DNA of 64,000 nt from Pseudomonas sp. L5B5 (lineage in GTDB: Bacteria; Pseudomonadota; Gammaproteobacteria; Pseudomonadales; Pseudomonadaceae), in assembly GCF_020520285.1 (NCBI RefSeq), contig NZ_CP084742.1:620001-684000 (forward strand), given 5' to 3'. Of the stretch, positions 18,615 through 28,761 are shown one piece after another. A program made the translations under genes and the position numbers. The notes below the pieces were generated by a model. It was not told where the DNA came from. It ran no database searches and saw nothing but the letters and a program-made list of their open reading frames with translations. Positions within the stretch are counted from its first letter, which is position 1. Each line of letters starts with the position of its first letter.

Positions 18615-20762
18615 ATGCCCAATATTTCACGCAGGAAGCTCTTGCAAGCCGCCGCCATCGGTTCGTTCTTTTCATCTTTGCCGCTTTCGATCCGCCAGGC
18701 GCTTGCAATACCGGCGAACAACCGCACGGGAACGATCAAGGATGTCGAGCATGTGGTCATCCTGATGCAGGAAAACCGCTCCTTCGACCATTACTTCGGC
18801 ACATTCCCCGGCGTGCGCGGTTTCAGCGACCGCTTCACCATTCCCCTGGCCGGCCAGCGCGAAGTCTGGGAGCAGCAGGGCAAGGGCCGGGTGGTCATGC
18901 CGTATCACCTGGACAGCACCCGGGGCAACGCCCAGCGCGTCAGCGGAACGCCCCACACCTGGAGCGATGCCCATTCGGCCTGGAGCGATGGGCGCATGAA
19001 CGCCTGGCCCACCCACAAGACCAGCACCTCCATGGGTTACTACCGCGAGCAGGAGTTGCCGTTCCAGTTCGCCCTGGCCAACACCTTCACCCTGTGCGAT
19101 GCCTACCACTGCGCGGTGCACGCCGGCACCAACCCCAACCGGCTGTTCCTCTGGACCGGCACCAACGGACCAACGGGCGGGCAGGTGGCTGCGGTGGTCA
19201 ACGAATGGGACGGCCCCGGGCCGGCCAACGTCGGCTACAACTGGAAGACCTACCCCGAGCGCCTGGAGCAGCAGGGCGTCAGCTGGAAGGTCTACCAGCA
19301 TCTGCCGGACAACTTCGGCGACAACCCCCTGGCGGGCTTTCGCCCGTATCGCGCCGCCAGCGTCCAGGTGGGCAACCCGGCCCAACCGCCTAGCGGGTTC
19401 AATGCCTTCGTGCCCTACACCGATGCGCTCAATGCCGTGGCACCGCTGTACAAGGGCAACGGCAATACCCTGCCAGCCAGCAGCGGCAGCAACCTGGAGG
19501 CGATCATTGGCGGTTTTCGCAACGACATACAGGCCGGCAAGTTGCCCCAGGTCAGCTGGATCGTGGCCCCGGCGGCTTATTCCGAACACCCCGGGCCGTC
19601 GAGTCCGGTGCAAGGCGGCTGGTTCACCCAGGAGATCCTGCAGGCCCTGACCAACAACCCCGAGGTCTGGAGCAAGACCGTGCTGCTGGTGACCTATGAC
19701 GAAAACGACGGTTTTTTCGACCATGTCCCGTCACCTTCGGCACCTTCCCAGCGCAAGGACGGCAGTTTCGCCGGCAAATCCACCCTGGGCTTCGACAGCG
19801 AGCTGTTCAAGCATCCGGCTCCGCCCGGGTCGACTCAGCAGCCGCGGCCTGACGGCGGTGTCTACGGACCAGGGCCTCGGGTGCCGATGCTGGTGCTTTC
19901 GCCCTGGAGTCGTGGTGGCTGGGTCAACTCGCAGGTGTTCGACCACACCTCGGTCCTGCAATTTCTGGAAACGCGGTTCGGCGTTCGCGAGCCGAATATC
20001 AGCGCCTGGCGCCGGGCGGTCTGTGGCGACCTGACCTCGGCGTTCAACTTCGTCGATCCCAACCACGAACCGCTGCCAGCCTTGCAGACCACCACCCGCC
20101 AGGCGGCCGACAGCCTGCGCCAGCGCCAGGAAAAACTGCTGCCGGTGCCGGTACCGTCCACTAGCCAGCAACTGGCACCACACCAGAAGCGCCTGTCGCG
20201 TCCTTCGCGGGCCTTGCCGTACCGATTGCATGTCGACAGCCAGGTGGACCACAAGGCCCGGACCGTGTCCCTGAGCCTGCAGAACACCGGGACCCAGGGA
20301 GCCGTGTTCCATGTCTACGACGCCCCGCACCTGGGCGATCTGCCACGGCGCTATACCGTGGAGGCAGGCAAATCGCTGCAGGACAGCTGGACCGTGGTGG
20401 AGCGCTATCAGCTCTGGGTGCTGGGCCCCAATGGCTTCCATCGCAGCTTTCACGGCCAGATACAGCAGCGCCAGCCGCAAGTGCTGGTGACTTCCAGCCA
20501 GCATCAGTTGCAACTGACCCTGAGCAATCCGGGGGAGCACGCCGTGTCGGTCACGGTCGATCGTTGCCCCTACACCCAGCAGGGCCCCTGGACCCTGTCG
20601 ATCCCGGCGGGAGGCGAGGTGCGCCAGGTCTTCGCCTGTGAATCCAGCGGCGGCTGGCATGACCTGACCTTGCACAGTGATGGCGGCTGGCTGCGCAGGG
20701 TCGCCGGGCGCCTGGAAACCGGCGACCACAGCATCAGCGATCCGCTGATGGGCCAGCCTTGA
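18615..20762 (+). CDS. plcN: Phosphocholine-specific phospholipase C, Tat-exported
   Basis: Secreted phospholipase C of the acid-phosphatase-like superfamily (PlcH/PlcN), 715 aa, hydrolysing phosphatidylcholine to phosphocholine. A twin-arginine signal is visible at the N-terminus (ISRRKLLQAAAIGSFF). The catalytic domain starts HVVILMQENRSFDHYFGTFPGVRGF, whose Glu/Asn binds metal and substrate, continues through YHCAVHAGTNPNRLFLWTG and ends with TYDENDGFFDHVPSP and VPMLVLSPWSRGGWVNSQ. Two C-terminal beta domains follow from about residue 515. The length is close to P. aeruginosa PlcN (about 690 aa). The product provides choline and phosphate and may act on host or fungal membranes. Assignment to PlcN rather than PlcH is by the absence of a plcR-like gene downstream. 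Confidence 0.92.
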   Translation: MPNISRRKLLQAAAIGSFFSSLPLSIRQALAIPANNRTGTIKDVEHVVILMQENRSFDHYFGTFPGVRGFSDRFTIPLAGQREVWEQQGKGRVVMPYHLDSTRGNAQRVSGTPHTWSDAHSAWSDGRMNAWPTHKTSTSMGYYREQELPFQFALANTFTLCDAYHCAVHAGTNPNRLFLWTGTNGPTGGQVAAVVNEWDGPGPANVGYNWKTYPERLEQQGVSWKVYQHLPDNFGDNPLAGFRPYRAASVQVGNPAQPPSGFNAFVPYTDALNAVAPLYKGNGNTLPASSGSNLEAIIGGFRNDIQAGKLPQVSWIVAPAAYSEHPGPSSPVQGGWFTQEILQALTNNPEVWSKTVLLVTYDENDGFFDHVPSPSAPSQRKDGSFAGKSTLGFDSELFKHPAPPGSTQQPRPDGGVYGPGPRVPMLVLSPWSRGGWVNSQVFDHTSVLQFLETRFGVREPNISAWRRAVCGDLTSAFNFVDPNHEPLPALQTTTRQAADSLRQRQEKLLPVPVPSTSQQLAPHQKRLSRPSRALPYRLHVDSQVDHKARTVSLSLQNTGTQGAVFHVYDAPHLGDLPRRYTVEAGKSLQDSWTVVERYQLWVLGPNGFHRSFHGQIQQRQPQVLVTSSQHQLQLTLSNPGEHAVSVTVDRCPYTQQGPWTLSIPAGGEVRQVFACESSGGWHDLTLHSDGGWLRRVAGRLETGDHSISDPLMGQP

Positions 20763-20929
20763 ACAACAGCTTGGAAAAGTTGCCGGAAAACGGCTGGAAA
20801 AGATGCTGATTCGATCAGCGAAGAAACTGGCAGGGGCAACTTGCCAGAACTGCAGGGGCAACTAGCGCCGGAACAAAAGGCGTAGCAGGAGAGGGCGGCT
20901 GAAGCACTAGCTTAGTTGCAGTGTCAAAC

Positions 20930-20958
20930 AGCGGATCACTCATGTTGGGTGATCCGCT
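20930..20958 (-). terminator. Hairpin between plcN and the small minus-strand gene
   Basis: AGCGGATCAC (20930-20939) and GTGATCCGCT (20949-20958) form a perfect 10-bp stem with a 9-base loop. It lies just after the minus-strand stop at 20970, with only a short T-run (TGTTTG), and may serve both convergent genes. Confidence 0.65.
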
Positions 20959-20969
20959 GCTGGTAATGC

Positions 20970-21236
20970 TTACTTGGGCATGACCCAGGACTGCAGGGTG
21001 TAACCGTCCTCGCTCAGTTCGGCACGGGCCTGTTTGAGCAGGTGCTCCAGCTGGGCTGGATCGGAATAGGCGCTGCAAGGAATCTGGGCGTGGCCGATAC
21101 GGGTGCTGGTACGGTCGATGACGGTCAGGCTCAACTCGCCGTTACCGTCCTGTGGAGCCCAGGCCACGCATTGGAAAGGCTGGAATGCGCGGTCGGCGAT
21201 CAAAAGTGCTTCGTTGATACGGAGCGGGGCGTTCAT
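20970..21236 (-). CDS. Conserved small hypothetical protein
   Basis: An 88-aa soluble protein with no signal peptide or membrane segment. It reads as one alpha/beta unit: a helix RINEALLIADRAFQ, strands around CVAWAPQDGNGELSLTVIDRTSTRIG, then a long helix PAQLEHLLKQARAELSEDG. I do not recognise the family. ATG 21236 has a weak GAGAGA before it, and the frame stays open to 21263. It is transcribed alone and convergent to plcN. Confidence 0.65.
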   Translation of the reverse strand: MNAPLRINEALLIADRAFQPFQCVAWAPQDGNGELSLTVIDRTSTRIGHAQIPCSAYSDPAQLEHLLKQARAELSEDGYTLQSWVMPK

Positions 21237-21588
21237 GGGGTCTCTCTCTATGTGCCCAATCAAATGACGTGCCGTCGGTTGGGCTTACCGTTCGGCTGGT
21301 TATTGGTACTGATGCACTGAGGTAGGGGGCGGGTCACACCGAAAAACAAGTTTTTACATCTTCTGTGTGCAAGCCCCGGGGCAGAGCCCTTAGTTACGGG
21401 GTTTTTAAAAAACTACTGCGACAATCGGTCGCTCGAATGCAGACTTGGAAAGGCACTTTAGTTCCTTTGGCAATCAGCGCTATAAGCAATCGATACATTC
21501 ACGCGTCAAGTTCTTGCTAATGTTACAGCCAGATTTGCCAAACCACTGTTTCTAATAACTTTTCCGCTCTCTGGAGCAAGGAACAGTC
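21237..21588. other. Intergenic region before the sigma-54 activator
   Basis: A 352-base gap with no supported gene. CCCCG (21374-21378) and CGGGG (21397-21401) followed by TTTTT form a loose rightward terminator-like structure with a large loop, so a leader attenuator or a readthrough stop is possible. GGAGCAAGGAAC precedes ATG 21589. Confidence 0.4.
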
Positions 21589-22914
<1,326 letters not shown>

Positions 22915-22919
22915 GGCGG

Positions 22920-22966
22920 AAAAAAACCAAGGCCCGGCGCGATTGGGGAATCGCGGCGGGCCTTGG
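22920..22966 (-). terminator. Strong terminator of the fap operon
   Basis: CCAAGGCCCG (22927-22936) pairs with CGGGCCTTGG (22957-22966), with an additional CGATT/AATCG inner stem. On the minus strand it runs into a T-tract (22920-22926), 18 bases beyond the fapF stop. It separates fapF from the convergent activator gene. Confidence 0.9.
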
Positions 22967-22983
22967 TCCGGGTGGGGGCGGGG

Positions 22984-24279
22984 TCAGAAGTAGTAGGGGA
23001 ATTTCAGGCTGAAGGTGAAATCCGGGGCGTCCTGGGTCATGCCCAATGACAGGTTGGGCACGATGGTCAGGTGGTTGGTGGCGGCGATGGTCATGCCGAC
23101 GTTGAAGTAGGCGGCATTGGCATCGCTGGACTGCACGGACTGCCAGTCCTGGCCGTCATACTTGATCTTGCTCTTGCGCTGGATCTGGTCGGAGACCGAG
23201 AAGGCCATGCTCATCTTCTCGTTGAGGGCGAAGGCCACACCGGCACCGATCTGGAAGCTGTCGCCCAGCTTGACCTTGCCGGGCGCCTTGTCGGAAGGGT
23301 TCGGGCTGATGTCGCTGAACGAGTCTTCCATGTTGTAGGTGTAGGACAGGCTGCCGAAGAGCACCGCCGGGTCGAAGGTCTTGACCAGGGAAATCCCCGG
23401 GGTGATGGCCCAGACGCCGTTGCCGGTCGGCAGGCTTTCCGGTACCGCCAGGTTGCTGTTGTCCTCTTTGGGTACAAACTTGATGCCGAAAGGGTCCTTG
23501 CCGGTGGGCGCCTTGACCCGCAGGCTGACCACGGCGTCGGGCAGGCTGTCGGATTCGTCGAGGAACTTGTAGGCGACCCCGACGTTGACATCGCCCAGCG
23601 TCGGGTTGCGGGTGACCGTATCTTCCGAGATCTGCCGCCCGGAACCACCACTGGCACCGGCGGACGAGTACGTCGATTCGCGGTAGATCACCGGTGCGTT
23701 GATATCGAACTGCCAACGGTTGTCCAGGTTATAGCGGGCGGTCAGGTCCATGGTCCAGGTATCGGACTTGATCCGGTCCAGGTTGATGCTGCCCAGAAAG
23801 ATCGAATCCAGGGCCAGGAAGCCATTGAGGGTCAGCTGGCGCGTGTCGTAGCGGGCATAGGACAGGCCGGTCTCGAAGCTGAACTTGCCGCCGCCGAAGA
23901 AGCCGCTGGCCTCGTCATAGAGGTTGGTCACACTCTGGGCTGGAGTCGAATCATCCTTGAGCGACTGCCCGTAACTGGCCCCACCACCCGCGCCGCCGGA
24001 GGCTGCATTGGCCCCGGTGCCCGCCACTTGCTGGTTGCCCTTGAGTTCGGAAGGCGATTTCACCAGGCGTTTGGGCGGTGGGGCGGCAGGCTGGTCCTCG
24101 ACCTGGCGGACCCGCTGCTCCAGCACTGCCAGGGCCTTCTGCTGCACTTCATAGCGCTGCTTGAGCTCCAGGAGTTCGCGTTTCAGGGCCTCGACGTCCG
24201 ATTCAGGCGCTGCGTGCAGCGCCACCGGCAAGAGGGTGCTCAGACATACCACCGCGCGCAGTGAAACCGATCGATACAT
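22984..24279 (-). CDS. fapF: Functional amyloid outer-membrane exporter FapF
   Basis: Outer-membrane beta-barrel that exports the amyloid subunits, 431 aa. A signal peptide ends at ALHAA (about residue 24). A periplasmic coiled coil follows ([19 protein letters not shown] to VRQVEDQ, about 29-63), then a Pro/Gly-rich linker with SASGG-like repeats, and a barrel from about residue 130 to the aromatic C-terminus (KFPYYF). This is the architecture known for FapF trimers, with N-terminal coiled-coil gating. It is the last gene of the operon, followed by a strong terminator. ATG 24279 has a usable GGACGG upstream. Confidence 0.93.
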   Translation of the reverse strand: MYRSVSLRAVVCLSTLLPVALHAAPESDVEALKRELLELKQRYEVQQKALAVLEQRVRQVEDQPAAPPPKRLVKSPSELKGNQQVAGTGANAASGGAGGGASYGQSLKDDSTPAQSVTNLYDEASGFFGGGKFSFETGLSYARYDTRQLTLNGFLALDSIFLGSINLDRIKSDTWTMDLTARYNLDNRWQFDINAPVIYRESTYSSAGASGGSGRQISEDTVTRNPTLGDVNVGVAYKFLDESDSLPDAVVSLRVKAPTGKDPFGIKFVPKEDNSNLAVPESLPTGNGVWAITPGISLVKTFDPAVLFGSLSYTYNMEDSFSDISPNPSDKAPGKVKLGDSFQIGAGVAFALNEKMSMAFSVSDQIQRKSKIKYDGQDWQSVQSSDANAAYFNVGMTIAATNHLTIVPNLSLGMTQDAPDFTFSLKFPYYF

Positions 24280-24326
24280 GAAATAAACCGTCCTTTGTAA
24301 ACCCCAATGGTCGAGAGCAGCGTAGT

Positions 24327-25067
24327 TCAGAATTTCAAGTTGCGTAGGCCGTTGAGCGTGGTCAGGTTGCAGTCCAGCGCACCGGTGCTGGGGCCGTTGT
24401 TCTGCAGCACTACATTGAGCTGGGTGAGGTTGTTCACCAGGTTGCTGTTGCCCAGCAGCCGGGTGTTCTGCAACACGTTGCCCTGGGCCACTTGCTGCAA
24501 GGTGCTGCCCTGGTTGGCGCTGGCCTGGATCGCCATCTGGACGCCACCGTTGAGGGCGGAGACCGAGACGCTGCCTGCCGCATTGCTACCGGTGATGGTC
24601 TGGCCGCTGAGCAGGGCCTGGCCCGCATTGCTGGCCAATGCAGGTGCCTGGTTGGCCTCGCTGACGTTGATGCTGACGTTGTTGTAGGCGCCGTTGCCAT
24701 CCCCCGCGGCCCGCACTACCTGCGTCACGCCCTGGCCGGAGCCCAGGCCGGCACCGCCGATCACGTTGCCGGTGCCCTGGGAGGGCGTGCTGCCGTTGCC
24801 GGTCTGGTTGATGGTGGTGACATAAAATTGTGGTTGCACAGTGGACTGCTGGATCTGCAGGGTGCTGCTGGCGCCAATCAGATCGCCACTGGCATTGCGC
24901 CAGGTGCTGCTCATGACGACACCGAAGCTGATGATCCGTCCGGGCATGACATAACGGCCGCGCAATTGCGACAACTCCTGGTCCTGCACTTCGATGGGCC
25001 GGAAACCCGCATGGGCCGGAAGCGCTGCTGCCAGGCAGGCCGCCGCCAGCCAGTATGAAGTCTTCAT
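24327..25067 (-). CDS. fapE: Minor fibre component FapE
   Basis: Exported 246-aa protein of the Fap system. The signal peptide is [20 protein letters not shown]. The N-terminal segment [21 protein letters not shown] is a family hallmark. The remainder is Gln/Asn/Gly/Ser-rich, with low-complexity stretches such as [20 protein letters not shown] and a C-terminal single Cys in [17 protein letters not shown]. FapE is found in purified fibres in small amounts and is thought to be a late or minor component. ATG 25067 is chosen over the upstream in-frame start because GGGAG precedes it and the signal starts there. Confidence 0.9.
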   Translation of the reverse strand: MKTSYWLAAACLAAALPAHAGFRPIEVQDQELSQLRGRYVMPGRIISFGVVMSSTWRNASGDLIGASSTLQIQQSTVQPQFYVTTINQTGNGSTPSQGTGNVIGGAGLGSGQGVTQVVRAAGDGNGAYNNVSINVSEANQAPALASNAGQALLSGQTITGSNAAGSVSVSALNGGVQMAIQASANQGSTLQQVAQGNVLQNTRLLGNSNLVNNLTQLNVVLQNNGPSTGALDCNLTTLNGLRNLKF

Positions 25068-25113
25068 CTGCTGCTCCCGGAGCATCCTGCCCCTTTTTTA
25101 GTGGTCTGGGCTT

Positions 25114-25794
25114 CTAGAAGAAGTCGCTCTGGATGAAACCGAAATCCATCAGCTCCGCGTCTTTGACCGGGTAGAAGCCGTCGAGCTTGCTTTTGGCGGT
25201 CAGCGGGGAGGGTGGGTCGAGCAAGGCGTTGGTCTTGTCATAGCCCGGGCCGATGATGGCGAACACGATGCCGTTCCAGCCTTTGACGAAATCGTCACGG
25301 GTATAGCGTTTGTGGCCCAGGACCGGGTCGCCGATGTATACCCAGTCTTTCTGGGTCCGCTGCAGTACCACGAAGTGCTTGTAGCCACGGATGTCCATCA
25401 GCACCACCACGGGGATGCTCACGGCTTCGAGCTTGTCGGGCGGAATCCGGTAGCCCCGGGCGCGCATGCCGATGCTTTCGGCGTAGCGCTTCATGTCCAG
25501 CATGGAAAAACCCTGGGTCTGCACCAGTTGGTGGTCCGAGGTGGTCAACATGCCCTTGATCACATGTTCCTCGTCGACATCCAGCCAGTAGGCCTGGCGC
25601 AGGATGGTCGCCAGGGCGGCGGCACCGCAGCTGAAGTCGGTTTTCTGCTCGACGAGGTTGCTGAATTTGCGTTCACGCACACTTTGTACGTTCTTGAACA
25701 GCAAGCCTCCATCGGGGAGGCCGGCAAATGCCATTTGCGCTGCGTGCACCGGGCCACACAGGCTCAGCGCCAGAATAAGGATTGCAGTACGCAT
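25114..25794 (-). CDS. fapD: C39-like cysteine protease FapD
   Basis: Periplasmic papain-fold C39-type protease, 226 aa, required for Fap assembly. A signal peptide covers about residues 1-19. The catalytic triad is readable: C56 in TDFSCGAAALATIL, H140 in GYKHFVVL and D156 in IGDPVLG. I prefer ATG 25794 because AGG lies 10 bases upstream; the GTG at 25803 is only 2 bases from that AGG. It follows fapC after a hairpin that may lower its expression relative to the fibre subunit. It probably processes FapF or subunits during export. Confidence 0.92.
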   Translation of the reverse strand: MRTAILILALSLCGPVHAAQMAFAGLPDGGLLFKNVQSVRERKFSNLVEQKTDFSCGAAALATILRQAYWLDVDEEHVIKGMLTTSDHQLVQTQGFSMLDMKRYAESIGMRARGYRIPPDKLEAVSIPVVVLMDIRGYKHFVVLQRTQKDWVYIGDPVLGHKRYTRDDFVKGWNGIVFAIIGPGYDKTNALLDPPSPLTAKSKLDGFYPVKDAELMDFGFIQSDFF

Positions 25795-25821
25795 GATCGT
25801 CACGCCTGGTAAGACTGTGGA

Positions 25822-25843
25822 AAAGCCCCGTTTCCGGGGCTTT
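25822..25843 (-). terminator. Intercistronic hairpin between fapC and fapD
   Basis: AAAGCCCCG (25822-25830) and CGGGGCTTT (25835-25843) form a 9-bp stem with a 4-base loop. On the minus strand it is followed by TTTTCC. It lies 15 bases after the fapC stop. As a short-tract terminator it could act partially, leaving fapABC more abundant than fapDEF, or protect the fapC 3' end. Confidence 0.7.
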
Positions 25844-25857
25844 CGTTACGATCGCGA

Positions 25858-26829
25858 CTACATGCAGGCTTTGCAGCCGGCGGCGATGGACAGCGAGTTG
25901 CTTTGTTGGTTGCCCACGCCAGCCGAGACGTTGGCACCACCGTTGCCGGAGAAGCCGTTCATCGAGTTGGTCATGCTGGCGTTGTTGACCACTGGGGCTT
26001 TCCAGCCGTCTTTGGTCAGCACTTGCTGGGTCCAGTAGCCAGCCAGTTCGACAGTGCCTTGTTCTTTGAAGGTGAGTTTCTGATCGTCGTTGTCATGGCC
26101 TTTGTTGCCATAGCCATGGCCATGATCGTCGCTTTCGATCTTGCCGCTGCCGGTGCCTTTGTAGGTTCCGGAGGCTACGAAACCGCCACTGAGGGTGTCT
26201 TTCTTGTAGGCCTGGACACCTTTGTTTTCCACGACCAGGTTGGTCGAGGACTGGTTGGCCGACGTTGCAGCGGTCGCTACACGGCCACCGGACACGGCAA
26301 TTGCCAGGTTGTTTTTCTGTTGGTTGAAGTCGCCAGCGGTGACGTTCATGCCCAGGTTGCCGGAACCGTTGTTGCCGGAGTTGTTGAGCACGGCGTTGTT
26401 TTGGGTCGAGGAGTTTTTCACGTAGTTGTTGTCGTTCATCTGGGTGGCGCTGGACACGGCGATAGCGCTACCGAAGATGAAGCGTTCATCGGCAGTGGCC
26501 AGGGCGGCGGCGTTGTCTTGTTGGTTGCCATCGCCGGCGGCGACGTTGGCGCCCATGTTGCCATTGGAGCCGTTGAGCGAGCCCTCGATCTTGGCGTTGT
26601 TGTTGGTGCCCTGGTTTTTCACCACGTTGGTGTTGCTGTCTTGTACGTCGATCACTGCAGCACCGGCCCCGGCGGTGATTTGCAGCAGCGTGTTGAGATC
26701 CGGACCTTGATTGCCGTGGCCATTGTCATGACCGTGGTGACCGTTATTGTTCCCACCTGCCTGGGCAGCCATTGCCATGACGGCGGCCAGTGCGAAAACC
26801 AGTGGTTTGAGAGCCATTGTTGGTTTCAT
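25858..26829 (-). CDS. fapC: Major functional amyloid subunit FapC
   Basis: The main fibre protein, 323 aa, exported through a Sec signal (about 1-24). Three imperfect amyloid repeats share G-x-x-G-x-N-V-x-A-G-x-x-N-Q-Q-x-N: they are centred on residues 90-109, 158-177 and 296-315. Linkers lie at about 110-135 and 178-280. The C-terminus carries the conserved CxxC (CKAC, 319-322). A His/Gly/Asn-rich patch follows the signal (26-42) and another lies in linker 2 (236-247, HGHGYGNKGH). ATG 26829 has GGAGAA; M5 is a second candidate. A 63-base gap separates it from fapB. Confidence 0.95.
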   Translation of the reverse strand: MKPTMALKPLVFALAAVMAMAAQAGGNNNGHHGHDNGHGNQGPDLNTLLQITAGAGAAVIDVQDSNTNVVKNQGTNNNAKIEGSLNGSNGNMGANVAAGDGNQQDNAAALATADERFIFGSAIAVSSATQMNDNNYVKNSSTQNNAVLNNSGNNGSGNLGMNVTAGDFNQQKNNLAIAVSGGRVATAATSANQSSTNLVVENKGVQAYKKDTLSGGFVASGTYKGTGSGKIESDDHGHGYGNKGHDNDDQKLTFKEQGTVELAGYWTQQVLTKDGWKAPVVNNASMTNSMNGFSGNGGANVSAGVGNQQSNSLSIAAGCKACM

Positions 26830-26892
26830 GGTGTTTCTCCGGTGCTTATTAGTTGGTTAAGTGTTGGTACTTTCCAATCGCACTACGAAGGG

Positions 26893-27471
26893 TCAATCTG
26901 CGACCCGGATGCTCAGGGTGTTGGCCATCTGGTTCCCCACCCCGGCACTCTGGTTCACCTGGACGACTCCCCGGCTGCCGGTGAAGGCCTGGTCGCTGGT
27001 AACGACCTGGCGGCTGCCTTGATGGGTATCAGGTGCGCCCGAGCTTGGTAACAGCGCGACGTTCTGCTGAGAAAGCGCGCTGTCGTCCATGCCTTGCGGA
27101 TTGGCACTGATGCTGATCCGCAAGGCATTGACCATCTGGTTGTTGGCGCCGGACGACTGGTTCACGCCCAGGGCGCCGTTGCCATTGCTGAAGGAATTGC
27201 CGCCGATGGTGCTGCTGGCATTGACCGAGCGGTCGGCTGGCGTGGTGATCTTCTGGTTGACGCTGGTGCTGGCCCCGACCTGGGTGCCGATGGCGATGGC
27301 CCGCACGTTGGCCTGCTGTTGCTGGTCGCCGGCGGCCTGGTTGATGTTGAGATTGCCTTTGTAGCTGGAGCCGGAATTGCTCAGGGTTGCGGTGTCCTGG
27401 ACCTGGCTGCCGCCGTCGGCCATGGCCGAGGCGCAGCCCAGAAGGGCCAGCAGGATCAGTGAAGACTTCAT
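26893..27471 (-). CDS. fapB: Amyloid nucleator subunit FapB
   Basis: Exported 192-aa paralogue of the major subunit, thought to nucleate the fibre. The signal is MKSSLILLALLGCASAMA. Three repeats of the G-x-x-x-N-Q-x-x-G-x-x-x-Q-x-x-N pattern are centred on residues 39-60, 99-120 and 168-189, with short linkers. There is no C-terminal CxxC, unlike FapC. ATG 27471 lies one base after the fapA stop, with GGAGG inside the end of fapA, so translation is coupled. Confidence 0.93.
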   Translation of the reverse strand: MKSSLILLALLGCASAMADGGSQVQDTATLSNSGSSYKGNLNINQAAGDQQQQANVRAIAIGTQVGASTSVNQKITTPADRSVNASSTIGGNSFSNGNGALGVNQSSGANNQMVNALRISISANPQGMDDSALSQQNVALLPSSGAPDTHQGSRQVVTSDQAFTGSRGVVQVNQSAGVGNQMANTLSIRVAD

Positions 27472-27472
27472 C

Positions 27473-27916
27473 TCAACGGCCTCCGATGTTGTTCAGGGGC
27501 GCCATGGCGGAGCCGATGGAGCGGTTGATCGAGTTGGAGATCGAGGCGCCGGAACCGCCGCCGTGCCCCGCGCTCATGCCGGGCAGGCCATTGGGGTTGG
27601 TGACGGTATTCATGCCGGCCATGCCGTTGCCGGTGGGTAGCACCGCACCGCGCACCAGGGCTCCACTGCTGACGCCGGCGAAATCGCTGTCGCTCATCTC
27701 GCCATTGGTCATGTTGGTGACCACCGCCGAAGGATTGCTGTTGACGGTCGTGGGATGGGTATCGAGATTGCGCGAGCGGCCGATGGCCGTTGTGTGCACC
27801 TGGCGCTCAAGGACGATTTCGCCATTACCTGCCGCGAGGGCCGGAATGCTGGGTACCGCGCTGATGGCACAACCGATCAGCAAGAGGCGGGTGAAACTTT
27901 TATGCAGAGTCCCCAC
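27473..27916 (-). CDS. fapA: Fap system periplasmic protein FapA
   Basis: First gene of the fap operon, 147 aa, signal sequence to about residue 29 (SFTRLLLIGCAISAVPSIPALA). The mature part is Gly/Asn/Met-rich with GNGMAGMNTVTNPNGLPGMSAGHGGGSGASISNSI-like low complexity near its C-terminus. FapA is thought to chaperone FapC or control the subunit ratio. The start is GTG 27916, with AAGGAAT 8 bases upstream; the ATG at about 27925 is out of frame. A sigma-54-type promoter lies 53-69 bases upstream. Confidence 0.88.
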   Translation of the reverse strand: MGTLHKSFTRLLLIGCAISAVPSIPALAAGNGEIVLERQVHTTAIGRSRNLDTHPTTVNSNPSAVVTNMTNGEMSDSDFAGVSSGALVRGAVLPTGNGMAGMNTVTNPNGLPGMSAGHGGGSGASISNSINRSIGSAMAPLNNIGGR

Positions 27917-27968
27917 GGCGGCATTCCTTCTTATCAGTGCTGGCCCTAGTCAGCGTTGGGAAGGAGAG

Positions 27969-27985
27969 AGCAGAAGCCGTGCCGC
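27969..27985 (-). promoter_or_regulatory. Sigma-54 (-24/-12) promoter of fapABCDEF
   Basis: Read on the minus strand, GCGGCACGGCTTCTGCT has GG (plus 27982-27983) and GC (plus 27970-27971) separated by exactly 10 bases, as required, and differs from TGGCACG-N4-TTGCT at two bases. A start near 27958 would give a leader of about 40 bases before fapA. Between here and 28236 the imperfect palindrome CTGTTTC-N6-GAGACAG (28047-28066) is a possible activator site. No gene lies in 27917-28236. Confidence 0.75.
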
Positions 27986-28236
27986 TTTTTATTTATTCCC
28001 GATAATCAAAGACTTGGAAAATTTCACAGCGAATGGCCACCGCATCTGTTTCAAATCCGAGACAGGGTCAAGGCAAGGCCATTGGCCATAACCGGTGCGG
28101 TGCTCTGGCATGGGGGTTGTCGAGGGGCTGTATCATTGGCGTGACAGTTTGCCGGGTGGCTGGCGCCGGTCCCGGAAAATGGCGGCTTGCTCACAGGGCG
28201 AGTGTTTCAGAAATGGACACTGGGGTGGCTGGGGCT

Positions 28237-28761
28237 TCAATCCAGCAGGCACTGGCCAACCCACTCGAAAGCCTGCTTGCGGCGTGCCGACCAATCGCCG
28301 CCGATGACCCGATAGGGTTGTTGGTGCTGGTCCAGCCAGCGGCGCGTGTCCTCGAAGAAGGCCTGGCGCTCTTCCAGTTGCGGCTGGCAGCGCAGGCCGT
28401 CGGCGCTCCAGGGCACCTGTTCCGGCGACAGCAGCAGGTGCAGGTCGTAATGCCGGGCCAGCAGTTGTTCTTCGAGCCAGCGAGGACAGTCGTTGAACAG
28501 CGCCTGGCTCCAGAGGATGTTGCTCAGCAGGTGAGTGTCGAGGATCAGCAGCGCTGGCTGCCGAGCCCGGGCCTGATCCTCCCAGGCCAGTTGGCCGCGG
28601 GCGATCTCGGGGATGTCGGCCAGGCAGGTGTCACGGCGTTCCTGCTCGATGAAGTGGCGCACGTACTCGCCCACCAGCAGGCCACCGAAGCAGGCTTGCA
28701 GTTCAGCCGCCAGCCAGCTCTTGCCGCTGGATTCCGGGCCAGTCAGGACCAGTACCTTCAC
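28237..28761 (-). CDS. Ribosylnicotinamide kinase-like ATPase (NadR C-terminal domain type)
   Basis: A 174-aa P-loop kinase equivalent to the C-terminal domain of NadR, expected to phosphorylate nicotinamide riboside to NMN. The Walker A is TGPESSGKSWLA near the N-terminus, VGEYVRHFIE is the NadR-type motif after it, and LLILDTHLLSNILWSQ is the Walker B/substrate region. The start is GTG 28761, which overlaps the pnuC stop by 4 bases (GTGA). The longer open frame overlaps pnuC and is not coding. Coupling with PnuC supports a nicotinamide riboside salvage unit, in which phosphorylation traps the imported riboside. Confidence 0.88.
   Translation of the reverse strand: MKVLVLTGPESSGKSWLAAELQACFGGLLVGEYVRHFIEQERRDTCLADIPEIARGQLAWEDQARARQPALLILDTHLLSNILWSQALFNDCPRWLEEQLLARHYDLHLLLSPEQVPWSADGLRCQPQLEERQAFFEDTRRWLDQHQQPYRVIGGDWSARRKQAFEWVGQCLLD

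Noticed and set aside
20930..20958. Perfect hairpin taken at first as an operator
   Set aside because: Its place directly after a stop codon between convergent genes fits a terminator better.
21374..21406. Loose CCCCG/CGGGG structure with T-run considered as a riboswitch
   Set aside because: The loop is too large and no conserved aptamer core was recognised; at most a weak terminator.
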